NCBI RefSeq assembly: GCF_022539665.2
Contig: NC_081333.1
Span: forward strand, 13,080,971-13,144,970
From: Daphnia carinata
Taxonomy: Eukaryota > Arthropoda > Branchiopoda > Diplostraca > Daphniidae
DNA length: 64,000 nt
Direction: 5' to 3'
Each line of letters begins with the position of its first letter. Position 1 is the stretch's first letter. A model generated the notes under the pieces. The model searched no databases and was not told the DNA's origin. It worked only from the letters and a program-made list of their open reading frames with translations. The position numbers and the translations under genes were made by a program. Positions 13,802 to 24,502 of the stretch are shown in pieces.

Positions 13802-14813
13802 TCCATAATCGTCGATTACAATAATCCGATCGGATTATCGTTGAATATCCAATTTCCGGGAAAAACAAATTGTCCTGTCTGAAAATCCACAAATAAATTT
13901 CACTGATTCATTAACTCCAGCCCAACTATTTAGATGCTTTGTATCTCTTGACGTTTTCCTCCTCATTTACTGTAAAACTGTTGAATCATTTACTCACGAA
14001 AGAAAAATGAAATTAGCACTGATAAAATCTAAGCTCTACTCTTCCATGAGAGACCAAGATTTACACCGGGTTTTGTTTTCACACTGTCATCGCCTTGGCG
14101 AAGAGAATTTGTTTTTTAAATCTCGACTGGAATGGTCATGTAGTCGAACTTAATACAAATAAGTCTAATCAACTCTTTCTCAAGTTGTATTTTTGCGTCA
14201 ATTGTCCGGTAGATGGTTGAACGAGGAGACTGTTTGGCCACAACTTCAATGGAAGTTTCAACTGAAAAAAGTTGAACTTCTTTGGTCCAAACCACCGTTG
14301 ACCTTCAGCTGAACTTCAAGTCCTTCTCTTTATATTTGTTTAGCTTCAACTTTTAGTCCCCATGATGGGGAATTATTCTGATCAGCTTGTCGTGGGTGGT
14401 ATACAAATGGTTTGGTTAGGATCTGTCGGCCAATCACGTTTGCTGCCCGGACATGAAATGTTATTACGAAAGAGATCAAGGGTGTGCTGTATGTTACAAT
14501 TTGGGCATTTCCATCCTAATGTCGGGTGAATAAAAGGGGCGGCGTGGTGGCTGGCAAGAGGTGACATCTGGAACGGTGCTGCAATGTGGTTATTCAAAGT
14601 AAGACGCAACGCGAACCATCGAGTTTCGAACCTTGAATCATTTTTTTTTTAAGAGTCGAAGCTGTCTTTACACAATCATTTAAAGAAAAGTTCACTGCGT
14701 TAAGAAGCTATTCGTCTACTGCATACGACAACTGGTGGCCAACTCGAGAACTAGCCCTACTGCGCTTTTAATTCCGCATTTTAGCTTGGGGACGTTCTTG
14801 CAACAATAGAATT
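13802..14813. other. 3' flank of BRICHOS A; no gene
   Basis: A polyadenylation hexamer AATAAA lies at about 13892. The part at about 13860-14130 is duplicated at 22240-22510. Beyond that I see only AT-rich sequence with no supported ORF. Confidence 0.5.
13860..14130 (+). repeat. Segmental duplication, 3' flank copy 1
   Basis: About 270 bp strongly similar to 22240-22510, including CACTGTCATCGCCTTGGCGA and a TTTAAATCTCGA block. It directly follows the end of BRICHOS gene A, whereas the second copy is separated from BRICHOS gene B by the CFAP418 gene. Confidence 0.75.
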
Positions 14814-15052
14814 CTTAAGATTTCGTCCACGTTGTGGTAGGTAAGATTTGTATTGTGATGACTCAAATCGAATGGGCATTCCATACTTTGCTTTTATCTG
14901 TTGACATCGTGTTTGATCGAGAATGTAATCGAATCAATTAAGTGCGGGCTTGAATTGTGTCTGCACAAAAGATGAAGTGCGTCCCATTCATCGTCATCCT
15001 TTGCGTTTTTGTCAATGCCAAATTCGACCAAGAGTTTAATCGTATCGTATTG
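14814..15052 (-). pseudogene. Relic of a kinase-family ankyrin-repeat 3' exon
   Basis: Read on the minus strand, this segment matches the 3' end of the ankyrin exon of the kinase-ankyrin gene at 24503-27450: the terminal unit plus roughly one 111-bp unit, with substitutions and indels. Shared plus-strand stretches include AAGATTTGTATTGTG and GTGCGGGCTTGAATTGTGT (compare 24541-24555 and the 24645-24665 region). It has no intact frame of its own and ends where the duplicated BRICHOS 5' flank begins (15053). Confidence 0.75.
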
Positions 15053-16177
15053 CTCCTACAAACTTTAAGAAAACAGACGGCGTCACTTACACATGTGTTC
15101 CCACAGCTTTTTAGGCCATGTTATAGATATTCTACCTTCGGCCTTGACATAGAAGTGTGACACCACATGTTGTATGGTAGACATGCTGTAGAGTTTAGAT
15201 ATCGAACCGACGTGCTCAACGAAATGGGGATCGATGGCGGATATGGGTCGTAGTTGGCTTACTGTAGAAATATCTATTGGAAAGATTATGCATTTGAATA
15301 CGTTCGAAAAAGATCAAAGTGAACTGTAATTCTTTTGATTTAGCAGTGTCAGCAGAGGAAAAACCAGAAAAGTTGATTGTGACGTCATTAAGCAATACGC
15401 ATCAACCTCGGATTCGATTATCGGATTGGAATAGAGCAACTCGTTGGAAAAAAAATGTTGAAACATCATCGCCAATATTTACTGATCGTCCAATGGCCCA
15501 GATAAACAACAAGAAAAGGTAAGTTAATCATTAAAATGAAACGAATCATTATTTTAAAAAATAATCAAGATACGTTTAAGCAGAAAATGAACTGTTGCAA
15601 ACATCGTTTGGCCATTTCATCATGCATCGCCTTGGCGCTGAATCCCCAAAAAATAATTAGAAAAACGATGGACGTCAGTACAGTTGAAATGGCGCTGGTC
15701 AGCTCGACCTCGAGCAAGCCAATCATCCAGCAGCAAAGTATACAAGTAGTTAATGTAAATATGATGGACCGTCTGCTTCATCGCGTCGATATCTCGTGTC
15801 GGCATCAGCCACTGGCGTCTTCTCCGTCTCCCCTCCCTCATCCTTGACTTTTGCTCCATCCGATATTCATCGTCAACACAAATTTCTTCACGTCGCCTAT
15901 CATATCATTGAAGTGAAAGAACTGCTGCGACTGCATACCGTCCCCAAACTTCGCACTACGCAGTAGCAGCAGAACAAGTGTCCAATCTATCGCACATCTC
16001 GACGAACCAGTTCCATTACTCGTCGCCAGCAGCCAGAGATTTTCTACATTTTGTGGTGCGGTTTGTTAACGGATAAAAAAAATCATATCTCAAAATGATG
16101 TCGTTTCATTGCCTGTTAAAGTGTTTCTCTTTTTCGCATTTCAGGTAACGTTGAATAGGGGAGTTGAAGAAAAAAAA
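15053..16177 (+). repeat. Segmental duplication, 5' flank copy 2
   Basis: Partner of 8640-9489, upstream of BRICHOS gene B. It is longer than copy 1, with insertions around 15500-15700. Short ORFs here are not supported. Confidence 0.75.
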
Positions 16178-19100
16178 ATGAGGCGGGCGAATAGGCCTCC
16201 AAATGGTGTGTTCCTGGCCGGCTTGGTCGGATTAGCTATCGTTTTCATCTGTGGCTTTATGTCTACCGTAGTGACAGCGCAGTTAGAAAATGAGGAATCG
16301 TCTTTGCCCGATGAGGTATCATAACTGCTAATTAGTTTTTTTTTTAAGATGGATAATTTATTTAATTGAAAATTAGATGATGACGATTCATAAAGTCGGT
16401 CGTAGGAGGATTCCCGTTCGAGTAAGAATTAATCACGAAGAGGAAACAATTTGGTCGGTTCCAGTTTCGACACACGGTGACCACCATGAGCTGGAGACAC
16501 TCTACGATTTCAAATCTGTAAATATCGATTTTCATTTAGAATTTTTCATCGTTTGACTTTCTTTGTTTTTTCCTTTAAAACATCAATAAAATTCAGGGAA
16601 TCGCAGTTTATCGGGCCGAAGGCGAAAACATCTGCTACGTGGAACAACTGGTCGACCTCAGTTTCGATCAACTGTTGAAGGCCATTAAAGAGCAATCGCT
16701 TCACGAAGTGTTTGTCAGACAGGCGCCCCGCACATTATACATCGTCAATGCAACGGTATTTTCCTATTTAATTCCGCAGCCAAACGTTTTTAAACTGATT
16801 TGTTCTTATCTTTACACAATGTGGAATACTGGTGAATAATAGACGGAACCGACCGATGCGCGATTAAATGCCATCTGTGAAGGAAGAGAAATCCACATGT
16901 TGATCAGCGATCCGGAACAAGCTAATCAACCAATTGAAGGTATTTACCTATAATTTTAACAACGCCATCTAGTGCTCGATTTCAAAATCAATTCCCGAAA
17001 CGCAGAGAGCAGTGAGACGCCCAAAGTGAGGTCAAAGAGATCAGCTAACCCATGGCAACCGACTTCAAGTTCGGCGTGGGCCAAAGCCACACTGGACTCG
17101 GCTGAATCTCGTACTAATGGAAACGGATACGCCCAGGCTTACAGCAATTTAGGCGAGGATTCGTCCTACCCTCCTACCAAAAATCACAGACGATTGGAAG
17201 CTACCAGCGCATCGGGCACATTTGCCCGACGACCGGACACTCGTAACCTCGAGTCCAACAGCGATGGTCAATTGCAACAAGGAAGACAAATGTCTCAGTT
17301 CAGTTTCCAGCAATCGTTTCAATCACCTGAAAAGGGACACTCCATGTCCTCGTTCTCTTCACCTTCAATGATGGGCGGCTCTCCGATGGAACGATCGGGA
17401 CTGTCGAATAGCTTCAGCAGTTCCAGCTCGTTTTCTCACTCTTCTCTGATGGACGCCTCTGATTTGCAATCGATGATGATGCCCGTTGGACGTCATATGC
17501 CTCAAGGCAACACTAAAGGACCTGGCAAAGGACCGGTAGCTTGGACTGGCTCCATTCCTCGTGATGCGACCGTCACCCAAGAGGCTGGATCGTCTCAGCT
17601 GACGTACACTTGGAAAGTGCAGGATGCCAACGGTTACTCAACGACCCATTGGTATACAGGACCATTGGGCCCCGACAGAACTCCCATTCGAATTCAAATG
17701 CCTTCAGAGCTGGACGTAGGTGGTCCGAGTCCCAGCATTTTGGGAGGTGGCCGCCGACCTGTCAGTTCATGGACTGGCCCCATTCCCCGCGATGCAACCG
17801 TCACTCAAACGGCCGGTTCAACTCAGAAAACGTACACGTGGAAGGTGACGGACGCCAATGGTTACACGACTACTCACTGGTATTCGGGACCGTTAGGACC
17901 TGACCGAGTACCCATCCAATTGGGCTTCGATTCCGACATAACGACCAACATCCCCCAGCAGCCACAACCGCAACAACCAGCTCACCGTCGCGTAGCTGAA
18001 TCGCGGACTGTCCAGCAACAGCAACAACAGCAATCCATCATCCAACAGCAACAACAACAGCAATCTGTCATCCAACAACAACAGCAACAGCAACGAGTGA
18101 GTCAGCCCCAACATCCACGACGCGTCGTATACCAACAACCTCAACAGCCGCAGCAACTTCAACCACAACAGCCGCAACAACCCGACTTCCAGCACATGGT
18201 CGGTCAGGTTGAGAGACAACAAGTCCAACAACAAGTCCATCAAGTGCAAGAACAACAACGTCAACAGCAATCAACATCCCAATCGACTAGCCGCATTTTG
18301 CAGCAACAAAAACAACAACAAGAGCAACAGCGTCGAGTAGCCATCGAAGAACAGCGACGTGTGGCCATCGAATTGGAACAGCAAAGACGTGCAGCTGCTT
18401 TAGAGGAACAACAAAGACTGGCAGCCGCTCGTCAAGAAGAAGAGGAACGCCAACAAGAATTGGCCCGTCAGAGAGAGCAGCAATTGGAAGAGGAAAGACG
18501 TCGCGTGGCTTTGGAAGAGCAACAACGTCGAATCGCTTTGGAAGAACAGCAACGTCGCGCAGCTCTGGAAGAACAGCAACGTCGCGCTGCCGCCGAAGAA
18601 AAACAACGCAGGGAGGAACAACAACGTCGCGCAGCTATGGAGGAACACGAGCGCAAACAGCAGTTGATCCGCCAGAGGGAACAGCAGTTGCAACAGCAGC
18701 GGATCGAACAGCAACGCATCGAGCAGCAGCGAATCGAACAGCAACGCATCGAACAGCAGCGTCGCGCTGAATTGGAAGAATACGAACGTCAACAGATGAA
18801 ACGGCAACAGGCGAAGCGACAACAGGAAGAAGAGGAACGCGTTGCTATGCAAGAATACGAACGCCAACAAGAATTGTACCATCAACAAAAACAATCGCAT
18901 CAAATGACGTCACATCAATCCATTAATAAAGAACAAGTGGTCCACCGGGAACAAGTGGCGCCGGGAGACGGACACATGATGGAAGAATCGACTATGTTGA
19001 AAATCATGGAAGAACAACAGCAAGAAAAGAGCCACCAATCAGCGGCTGAAGAGGAACATCATCGACGCGAACATCACTGGACGGTTGGCAATCGCAACGG

Positions 19101-20343
19101 AGGTCGTCAATCGGTTGCCACTCAACAACATCAACAATCGCAACAGCAAAGCAGCAGCCATGGCAGCAGCACGAGCGTCAACAGTCAGAGGGAATTCGCT
19201 AGGAGGAGTCACAGAGATTCGACTCAAGCGTTTGTCGATCGCGGAGCTAACGGCCACGCAACCAACGGCAACGGTCGAAATGGCCGCGCTGAGGTGGTCA
19301 CCACTTCGGCCACCAGCCATCAAACGGAAGCTCACGCTCCTTGCGACACCTGCCAACAATTGAATCAACTAGAAGGTGACATTAAGGACCTTTTCAGCAA
19401 ACCTTCGTCGAGTCCGTCGGGTAGAGCTGATATTCCGATTGAGCACGATCACGAACCAGAAGCCCATCAACCGGACCTCGGCGGTGAAACGGAGCTTGGC
19501 ATGGAAGGACCTGAAATGGAAACTCAACCGGAACCTGAGGCTCCTTATCAACCAGAAAGGCAACCAGAGTCTTACGTCCCGGAGCCTTATCAACCAGAAC
19601 CCGAGCATCACGCACCTGAACCTGAATCATTACCAGACACTGAACCAGGTTATCTACCAGAACCGACTGATGTGGGCACAACAGGAGGCGAACCGGTCGA
19701 GTACGAAGAAACGGACCAAGTGATTTGCGAGGAAGATGAACAACAAGGTCAGCCTGGTGATCAAGACTACGGTACGACAGGTGGTTGTGGGGGTGGTCCA
19801 TCCATGACCGCCACATCTTCCATTTTTGAACACCAGGTGTCGATGATCAGCGTCCCGATTCCGGCCATGATTGACCACGTGACCAATAGCAACAGCAGAA
19901 GCGGAACGTTTATGTCGTCTCATCACCAAACGGCTAATCAACCTTCGTCGACACCCAGTCAGACTTTGCCGGCCCGTCCGCAACCAGGACCGGCCCAAAT
20001 GCCTCAACCAAAGTTAGTGAGCGGCAGCAAACATGTAACGAGCAGTAGTTACTCCAAGACGTACATAAGCAGTGGATTCGTGCCCATGGGCAGTCAACCA
20101 GCCAATGTCCAGCCGGCCATCATGATGCCTTCTATCTCTTCACCTTCCATGTCGTCTTCGTTGTTGTCCAGCTCAATGTCGGCCTCGTCTTCGTCCAATA
20201 AAGGCTCGTCGTCGTCGTCGACAATGTGCCAAGCTTCTGGTTACACAAGGAAATGCCAGATTGTCTACGGTCCCGTGAAAAGGACGAAGATTTGCGAAAT
20301 GGTACCCATCGAATCGACAGGAAATTGCTGTTCCATTTGCTGA
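16178..20343 (+). CDS. BRICHOS-domain proprotein B, 1290 residues
   Basis: Exons 16178-16315, 16377-16517, 16597-16755, 16843-16939 and 17006-20343 keep one frame; exon lengths 1-4 (138, 141, 159, 97) are identical to paralogue A. Hydrophobic signal/anchor at about 13-38, BRICHOS domain about 78-165 with C106 and C158, then the furin site RSKR at 187-190. The tail holds two IPRDATVTQ units (about 357-490), a long Gln-rich region with (Q)n runs, an Ala/Glu/Arg/Gln coiled coil (LEEQQRRAA-type repeats), a CDTC motif near 958, a Pro/Glu-rich acidic stretch, a Ser-rich stretch and a Cys-rich end (CQASGYTRKC ... STGNCCSIC). BRICHOS domains act as intramolecular chaperones for aggregation-prone proregions, which fits a low-complexity tail released by furin. 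Its target in the animal (cuticle, mucus or other matrix) is unknown. Confidence 0.88.
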
Positions 20344-21074
20344 AAACCTAAATCGTCTATTACGATACATTTTCTTTGTTGATAAAAGTGTGGTTCATCC
20401 TTAATTCTTCTTCTATAATAATTTGTTTTTTAATCTTCTTTCCTTCTTTATATTTTGATTTTCCGCTTGCGCCAAGTTACGTTCATTCACTCATTTCAAA
20501 TGACGACCGTGAATCTAGTTTTTTTTTATTTGAATCAAATTCCTCGAGCTCTGATCTTCCGCACATCACACAACTATAGACACACGTTCTCTTCCAGGCT
20601 TGCCAATTTGTCTCTAAATTTTGCCTGTGTAGGCTTTACAAATACACAACTTCCGGTTTAATGCTCTTTCAGGTATTTGCAATTTGACAATTAAAACGAG
20701 TTTGCATGTGTAGATGTGTGTATTCATTTTGTTACCATTGTCAACCATAATCAGCCAGGGATGCTACGTGATGCCTTCTAGTGTGAATAGGAACATTCAC
20801 ATCGGCTTGATTTGCAGACGACAGCCAGTGATGTTACGTGATGCCCTCTAGTGTGAAAACGAACAATCACAGCGATAACTTGATTTGCAGACGACACTTT
20901 GACAGTGCGCGGAAATCTACATGATTTGCTACGATGCTATTACCCAGCTAAAAACGTTCAACGTTTCAGTCAAATGCAGAGTTTTATCGTAAGGCGTGAT
21001 TACATCATTTGCCATCGAATAATTTGTAGACGAGCTAAAGAATAGAATAGACACAAAGAGAAGGTGAGAGGGAT
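20344..21074. other. Spacer between BRICHOS B and CFAP418
   Basis: Holds the 3' UTRs of two convergent genes and a short tandem repeat at 20753-20896. No gene supported. Confidence 0.5.
20753..20896. repeat. Imperfect tandem repeat, two units of about 70 bp
   Basis: Two adjacent copies share TACGTGATGCC and CTAGTGTGAA and end in TTGATTTGCAGACGAC. The second has a few extra bases. Confidence 0.75.
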
Positions 21075-22156
21075 TTAATGTCCAAGGCAGATCCAAGTTG
21101 AAGCAAACTCATGGCCAAGTTTGTTGAGATCAACCAGATCTTTAACAGTGACGAATTTGCATTGGCAAGCATAAGCGCGACAAAATTTGGCTGCGGCTAG
21201 TTTGACGCGCACTCGATCGAATTCCGGCATGTGGTTGCGCAAGAAAAGGTAGTCCGTACCAGGTCTCCATCGGTAATGTCTGCATTAACATTTAATTCAT
21301 CTACATTTCTCTATAGAGGTCTGTAATCATAAAAACTTACGCAAATTGGCTGACTCGGAAATCACAGCCCGTGCATCTGAGACTGGTACATACTCTGGCA
21401 AATCAAATGTGATGATTACGAACGATTTCTAAGGTACTCAATGCAATTTAATTCGTACCTAACAGTGTGGCTGGTGTCTATGCTGTCAATGACGCCACTC
21501 ACGTAGATGGGAAAACATTTTTGTTTTTCAACTACGACGGCATCGATGGTAACGTGAGTTGTACGCGTTTCTACGTTGCTGTGATGATGAACGAATGGCG
21601 GGGCGGAACGGATCCCCGTCAGCATTGCTTTGTTTCCCAATGAAAATCCACCTGCACCGCTTTTGTTACTACTAGCAAAGTCGTGACGTTTGTCGGTGGA
21701 AGCCAGACGATCACCGGTGATTGGTTTTGTACCAACCAATTCCCTGGCACTGGCACTTCGTCGAGGACTGCGTTTGCATCGCAATCCAACCGTGGCCGCA
21801 TCAGACATTCCACCGGCTTCATCCAGCAAATCGGAAAGTTCATCTTCCAGTTCGCGACAGCTTCGTATGTAGATCATAACATTTATTGGCTGAATTGGTT
21901 TAATTTTTTATGTAAAAACTTACACAATGTCGGACGAATGAGCCCTTGTTGTAGTTCTGCTTGCCCCGGTTGCCCCGGTTACCCCGACTGCTATCGGGGC
22001 CGATTGATTGTCTTTGTCTCCATGAGTTTCTGAGGTAATTGCACTTGTTGTCGGCTGAATTGGTTGTTTAGAATGTTTAACCTGCTGCGAATGAAAGGGG
22101 CGTGGCAAATATTTCTCTTCCACTTCACGAAGCAAATCCTCAATATCGTCGGCCAT
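21075..22156 (-). CDS. CFAP418: CFAP418 (C8orf37) homologue
   Basis: Four exons, 21924-22156, 21459-21860, 21341-21394 and 21075-21279, in one frame, 297 residues. The start MADDIEDLLREVEEKYL matches the family N-terminus. The C-terminal half carries the diagnostic pattern: RCTGCDF (218-224), DYLFLRNHMPEF (about 239-250), RAYACQC (264-270) and a final CLGH. Human CFAP418 is shorter (207 residues); the extra length here is a low-complexity middle rich in Ser/Ala. The family is linked to cilia and photoreceptor outer-segment organisation in vertebrates. It lies tail-to-tail with BRICHOS gene B. The donor at 21924 (GTAAGT) is strong. Confidence 0.88.
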
Positions 22157-22239
22157 GTCTTTTTAATTCTATCCAATCGATCTATTTGTCAAATGAAGCA
22201 AATGACTGGCAATCTAGTCCACCATTTTGAATGTCACGA

Positions 22240-22510
22240 AAATTGTTCTGTCTGAGAATCTATAAATAGATTTCAGTGATTCGTTAACACCAACACAACT
22301 ATTTAGATGTTGTGTATTTCTTGAATTTTTCTACCTCACTTACTGTAAAACTATTGAATTGAAGCATCCACGAAAGACAACTGAGATTAAGCACTGATCA
22401 AATCTAAGCTCTACTCTTCACTAAGAGACCAAGATTTATATCGGTTTGTTTTCACACTGTCATCGCCTTGGCGACGAGAATTTGTTTTTTAAATCTCGAT
22501 TGAGCGGTCA
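22240..22510 (+). repeat. Segmental duplication, 3' flank copy 2
   Basis: Copy of 13860-14130, here just upstream of the CFAP418 start rather than next to the BRICHOS gene. Confidence 0.75.
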
Positions 22511-22559
22511 TGGAATCGATGAAAGACCGCCCCGGCTGTGACGTAAAGATTCATCTTTT

Positions 22560-24360
22560 TACCCATAGATGGCGTGTATGTTATAAAACGCCGATTTCCC
22601 GTCTGCTTCAAATTCTCTCTCATTGCTTCATGCTTTAGTCTCTGGTCTGGTGCCTCAATGTGCGCTTGTGAGTTTGAATAAAAACTTGTTCCATAAACGT
22701 GCACCTTTTCCGTTTGCTTCTTCGCCAGTATGTGTGAGGGTTGTCACCTTTTCTTTGCAGGACATAAAAGCAGGTAAGAATGTTTGTCATGCAATCAATG
22801 ACGTAATTTGTTTAGACAATTCGTGTCTATTGACACGAAAGCAAAATTTTACATTTCTGTCCTATAAACAGTTGCATCTCAGGCTAAGTGTGGGCTAGGC
22901 TTACACGCTGGGCAGTTTCATATTTTTCGATTCATGGGCTGTCATAACAAACTTGGAAATTTTAGATCTATGTTGCTTGCAACATGTGCCTGTTGCGAGG
23001 GGAAATGTTTTAGAAATGAAGAGTCACCTGCAAATCATTTGTTAGCCTGTAGTATTAAGCTAAATATTTATAATGTCGTTCTTTTTCACTAAATGATGAT
23101 TTTTTATTTGCCTATTTTTTTTTTGCATAGTTTGTTGCTGAATGCAATGAGTCCTGGTGATAAAACTGGCAAACTTGGTTTTGAAACCGGCCAATGGTCT
23201 AAACCATGGAAACACCATGTAAACACGTCAGTTGACAATGGGCCACAAATCAGTTCATCATTTAAATCGGAGAGAGTCGAAATCTCAAATGTGTGTGGTG
23301 TCCAGCAGATTACCCTCTTTCAACGAGACTATATATGGTGCATTTCCAGGTAAGTTTTGTATTCAGGCTTTACATTTTGCAAAACTTCAGAGCTGTGCTC
23401 GCGCGTTAGATTGTATAAAGTATCAAATTCCTTGTAAGATTTTTGTGCGTTTTCCTCGGATTTTTACAAACAAATATTTTAAGTGAAGGTTTATTTAATC
23501 GGGACAAAGCCCAGACCTATCATCCATTCCGTTCCTTTTCAAGCCGCTTGATCGGTTTGCCACGAAATGAGGAGCGCTTTCCATCTTTCGTTGCTCTCTG
23601 TATTATGTAAATGGATTAAGAACAAAGTTGAGTCGGTTTCCTTTACCACACTACTTATTTGACTTTGGCAAATTTCAATTAATATTGTGGCTATGTGTTT
23701 GTTGTTGAAATTTCACGCTCATCTTCCCTGTTAAGGCTGCATTCCTCGATAATTTTACGCCCCTAATATGTTTGCTTCGACTTCACTGACTATTGCGAGT
23801 AACTGTTGGCGTTTCAGAATGCCACATTACATACCGTTTGGCTTCGTGTTGTTGATATAGAACTGGATCGCCCTTTAGTTCCCATATGCATAACACCATT
23901 TTCACCAATGACTCATGTTTCTCCTAGACGGGCGGTCTCCAACTATAACAGAGCTGTGTTGGTGGACGTGTGGTCGTTCTTTTTACAGTTGGCTTAGCAA
24001 ACGGAGAAAGCTGTTTTCCGCAGACAAGTTAGACAGTTTAATGCTAACGTTTAATTGTGCAAAGCAAATATATTTCTTATTATGGTTGCAATAATAGGCA
24101 AGGGAATGATCGAGAGGAGAGGACGAAAACAACTAGTTGTTTCCTTATCAAGGAAGTAATTACTAAAAGAAAGGGATCAATTTTTCGTTACGTCTCCTCA
24201 AACACGTCCATTCACTTAGGTTATAACTTTCGCCTTAATCAGGTTCTAGCTGATGGGATGCGCCTTACTTTGTGAGGTAGTCCATCGACCAGTACCTTAT
24301 TTTTTTTTCGAGTGTTAATTTATTTCACTTACATGCGTTGACATTACAGTTCGAAATAAA
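22560..24360 (+). ncRNA. Repeated spliced-looking unit, copy 1 (possible noncoding RNA gene)
   Basis: One of five related blocks that follow the kinase-ankyrin genes and point against them. Seen on the plus strand: TATAAAA at 22582-22588; a putative first exon ending at 22773 with a strong donor (AAAGCAG|GTAAGA); a second exon about 23132-23349 between a T-rich acceptor and TTTCCAG|GTAAGT; and a further acceptor at 23817. TATA position and splice signals are kept in other copies, but no long ORF is conserved (a short ATG-TGC frame is open in some copies and broken here). It could be a lncRNA, a decayed protein gene or an old mobile element. Similarity to the other copies extends to the last exon of the adjacent kinase gene. 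Confidence 0.55.
22582..22588 (+). promoter_or_regulatory. TATA box of repeated unit copy 1
   Basis: TATAAAA, about 30 bp before the conserved presumed first exon. The same position in the minus-strand copies reads TATAAG inside a GC-rich setting (46143-46148, 54839-54844, 60950-60955). Confidence 0.5.
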
Positions 24361-24502
24361 TACTCTTTGCGATTGATCAATTTATGTAGTTAGCTGTGTT
24401 TTGCCGAGAATATCATTTATTGCAACGTAGCGCGTTTTGTGACTTTCCAAACAACCTTGATATCCTTGTAAATGCCATAAATAATATCTCCGAAAATTCA
24501 CC

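Noticed and set aside
17893-19816. Several long minus-strand ORFs inside BRICHOS gene B
   Set aside because: They are antisense shadows of the Gln/Glu-rich coding repeats (Leu-rich translations) with no independent signals.
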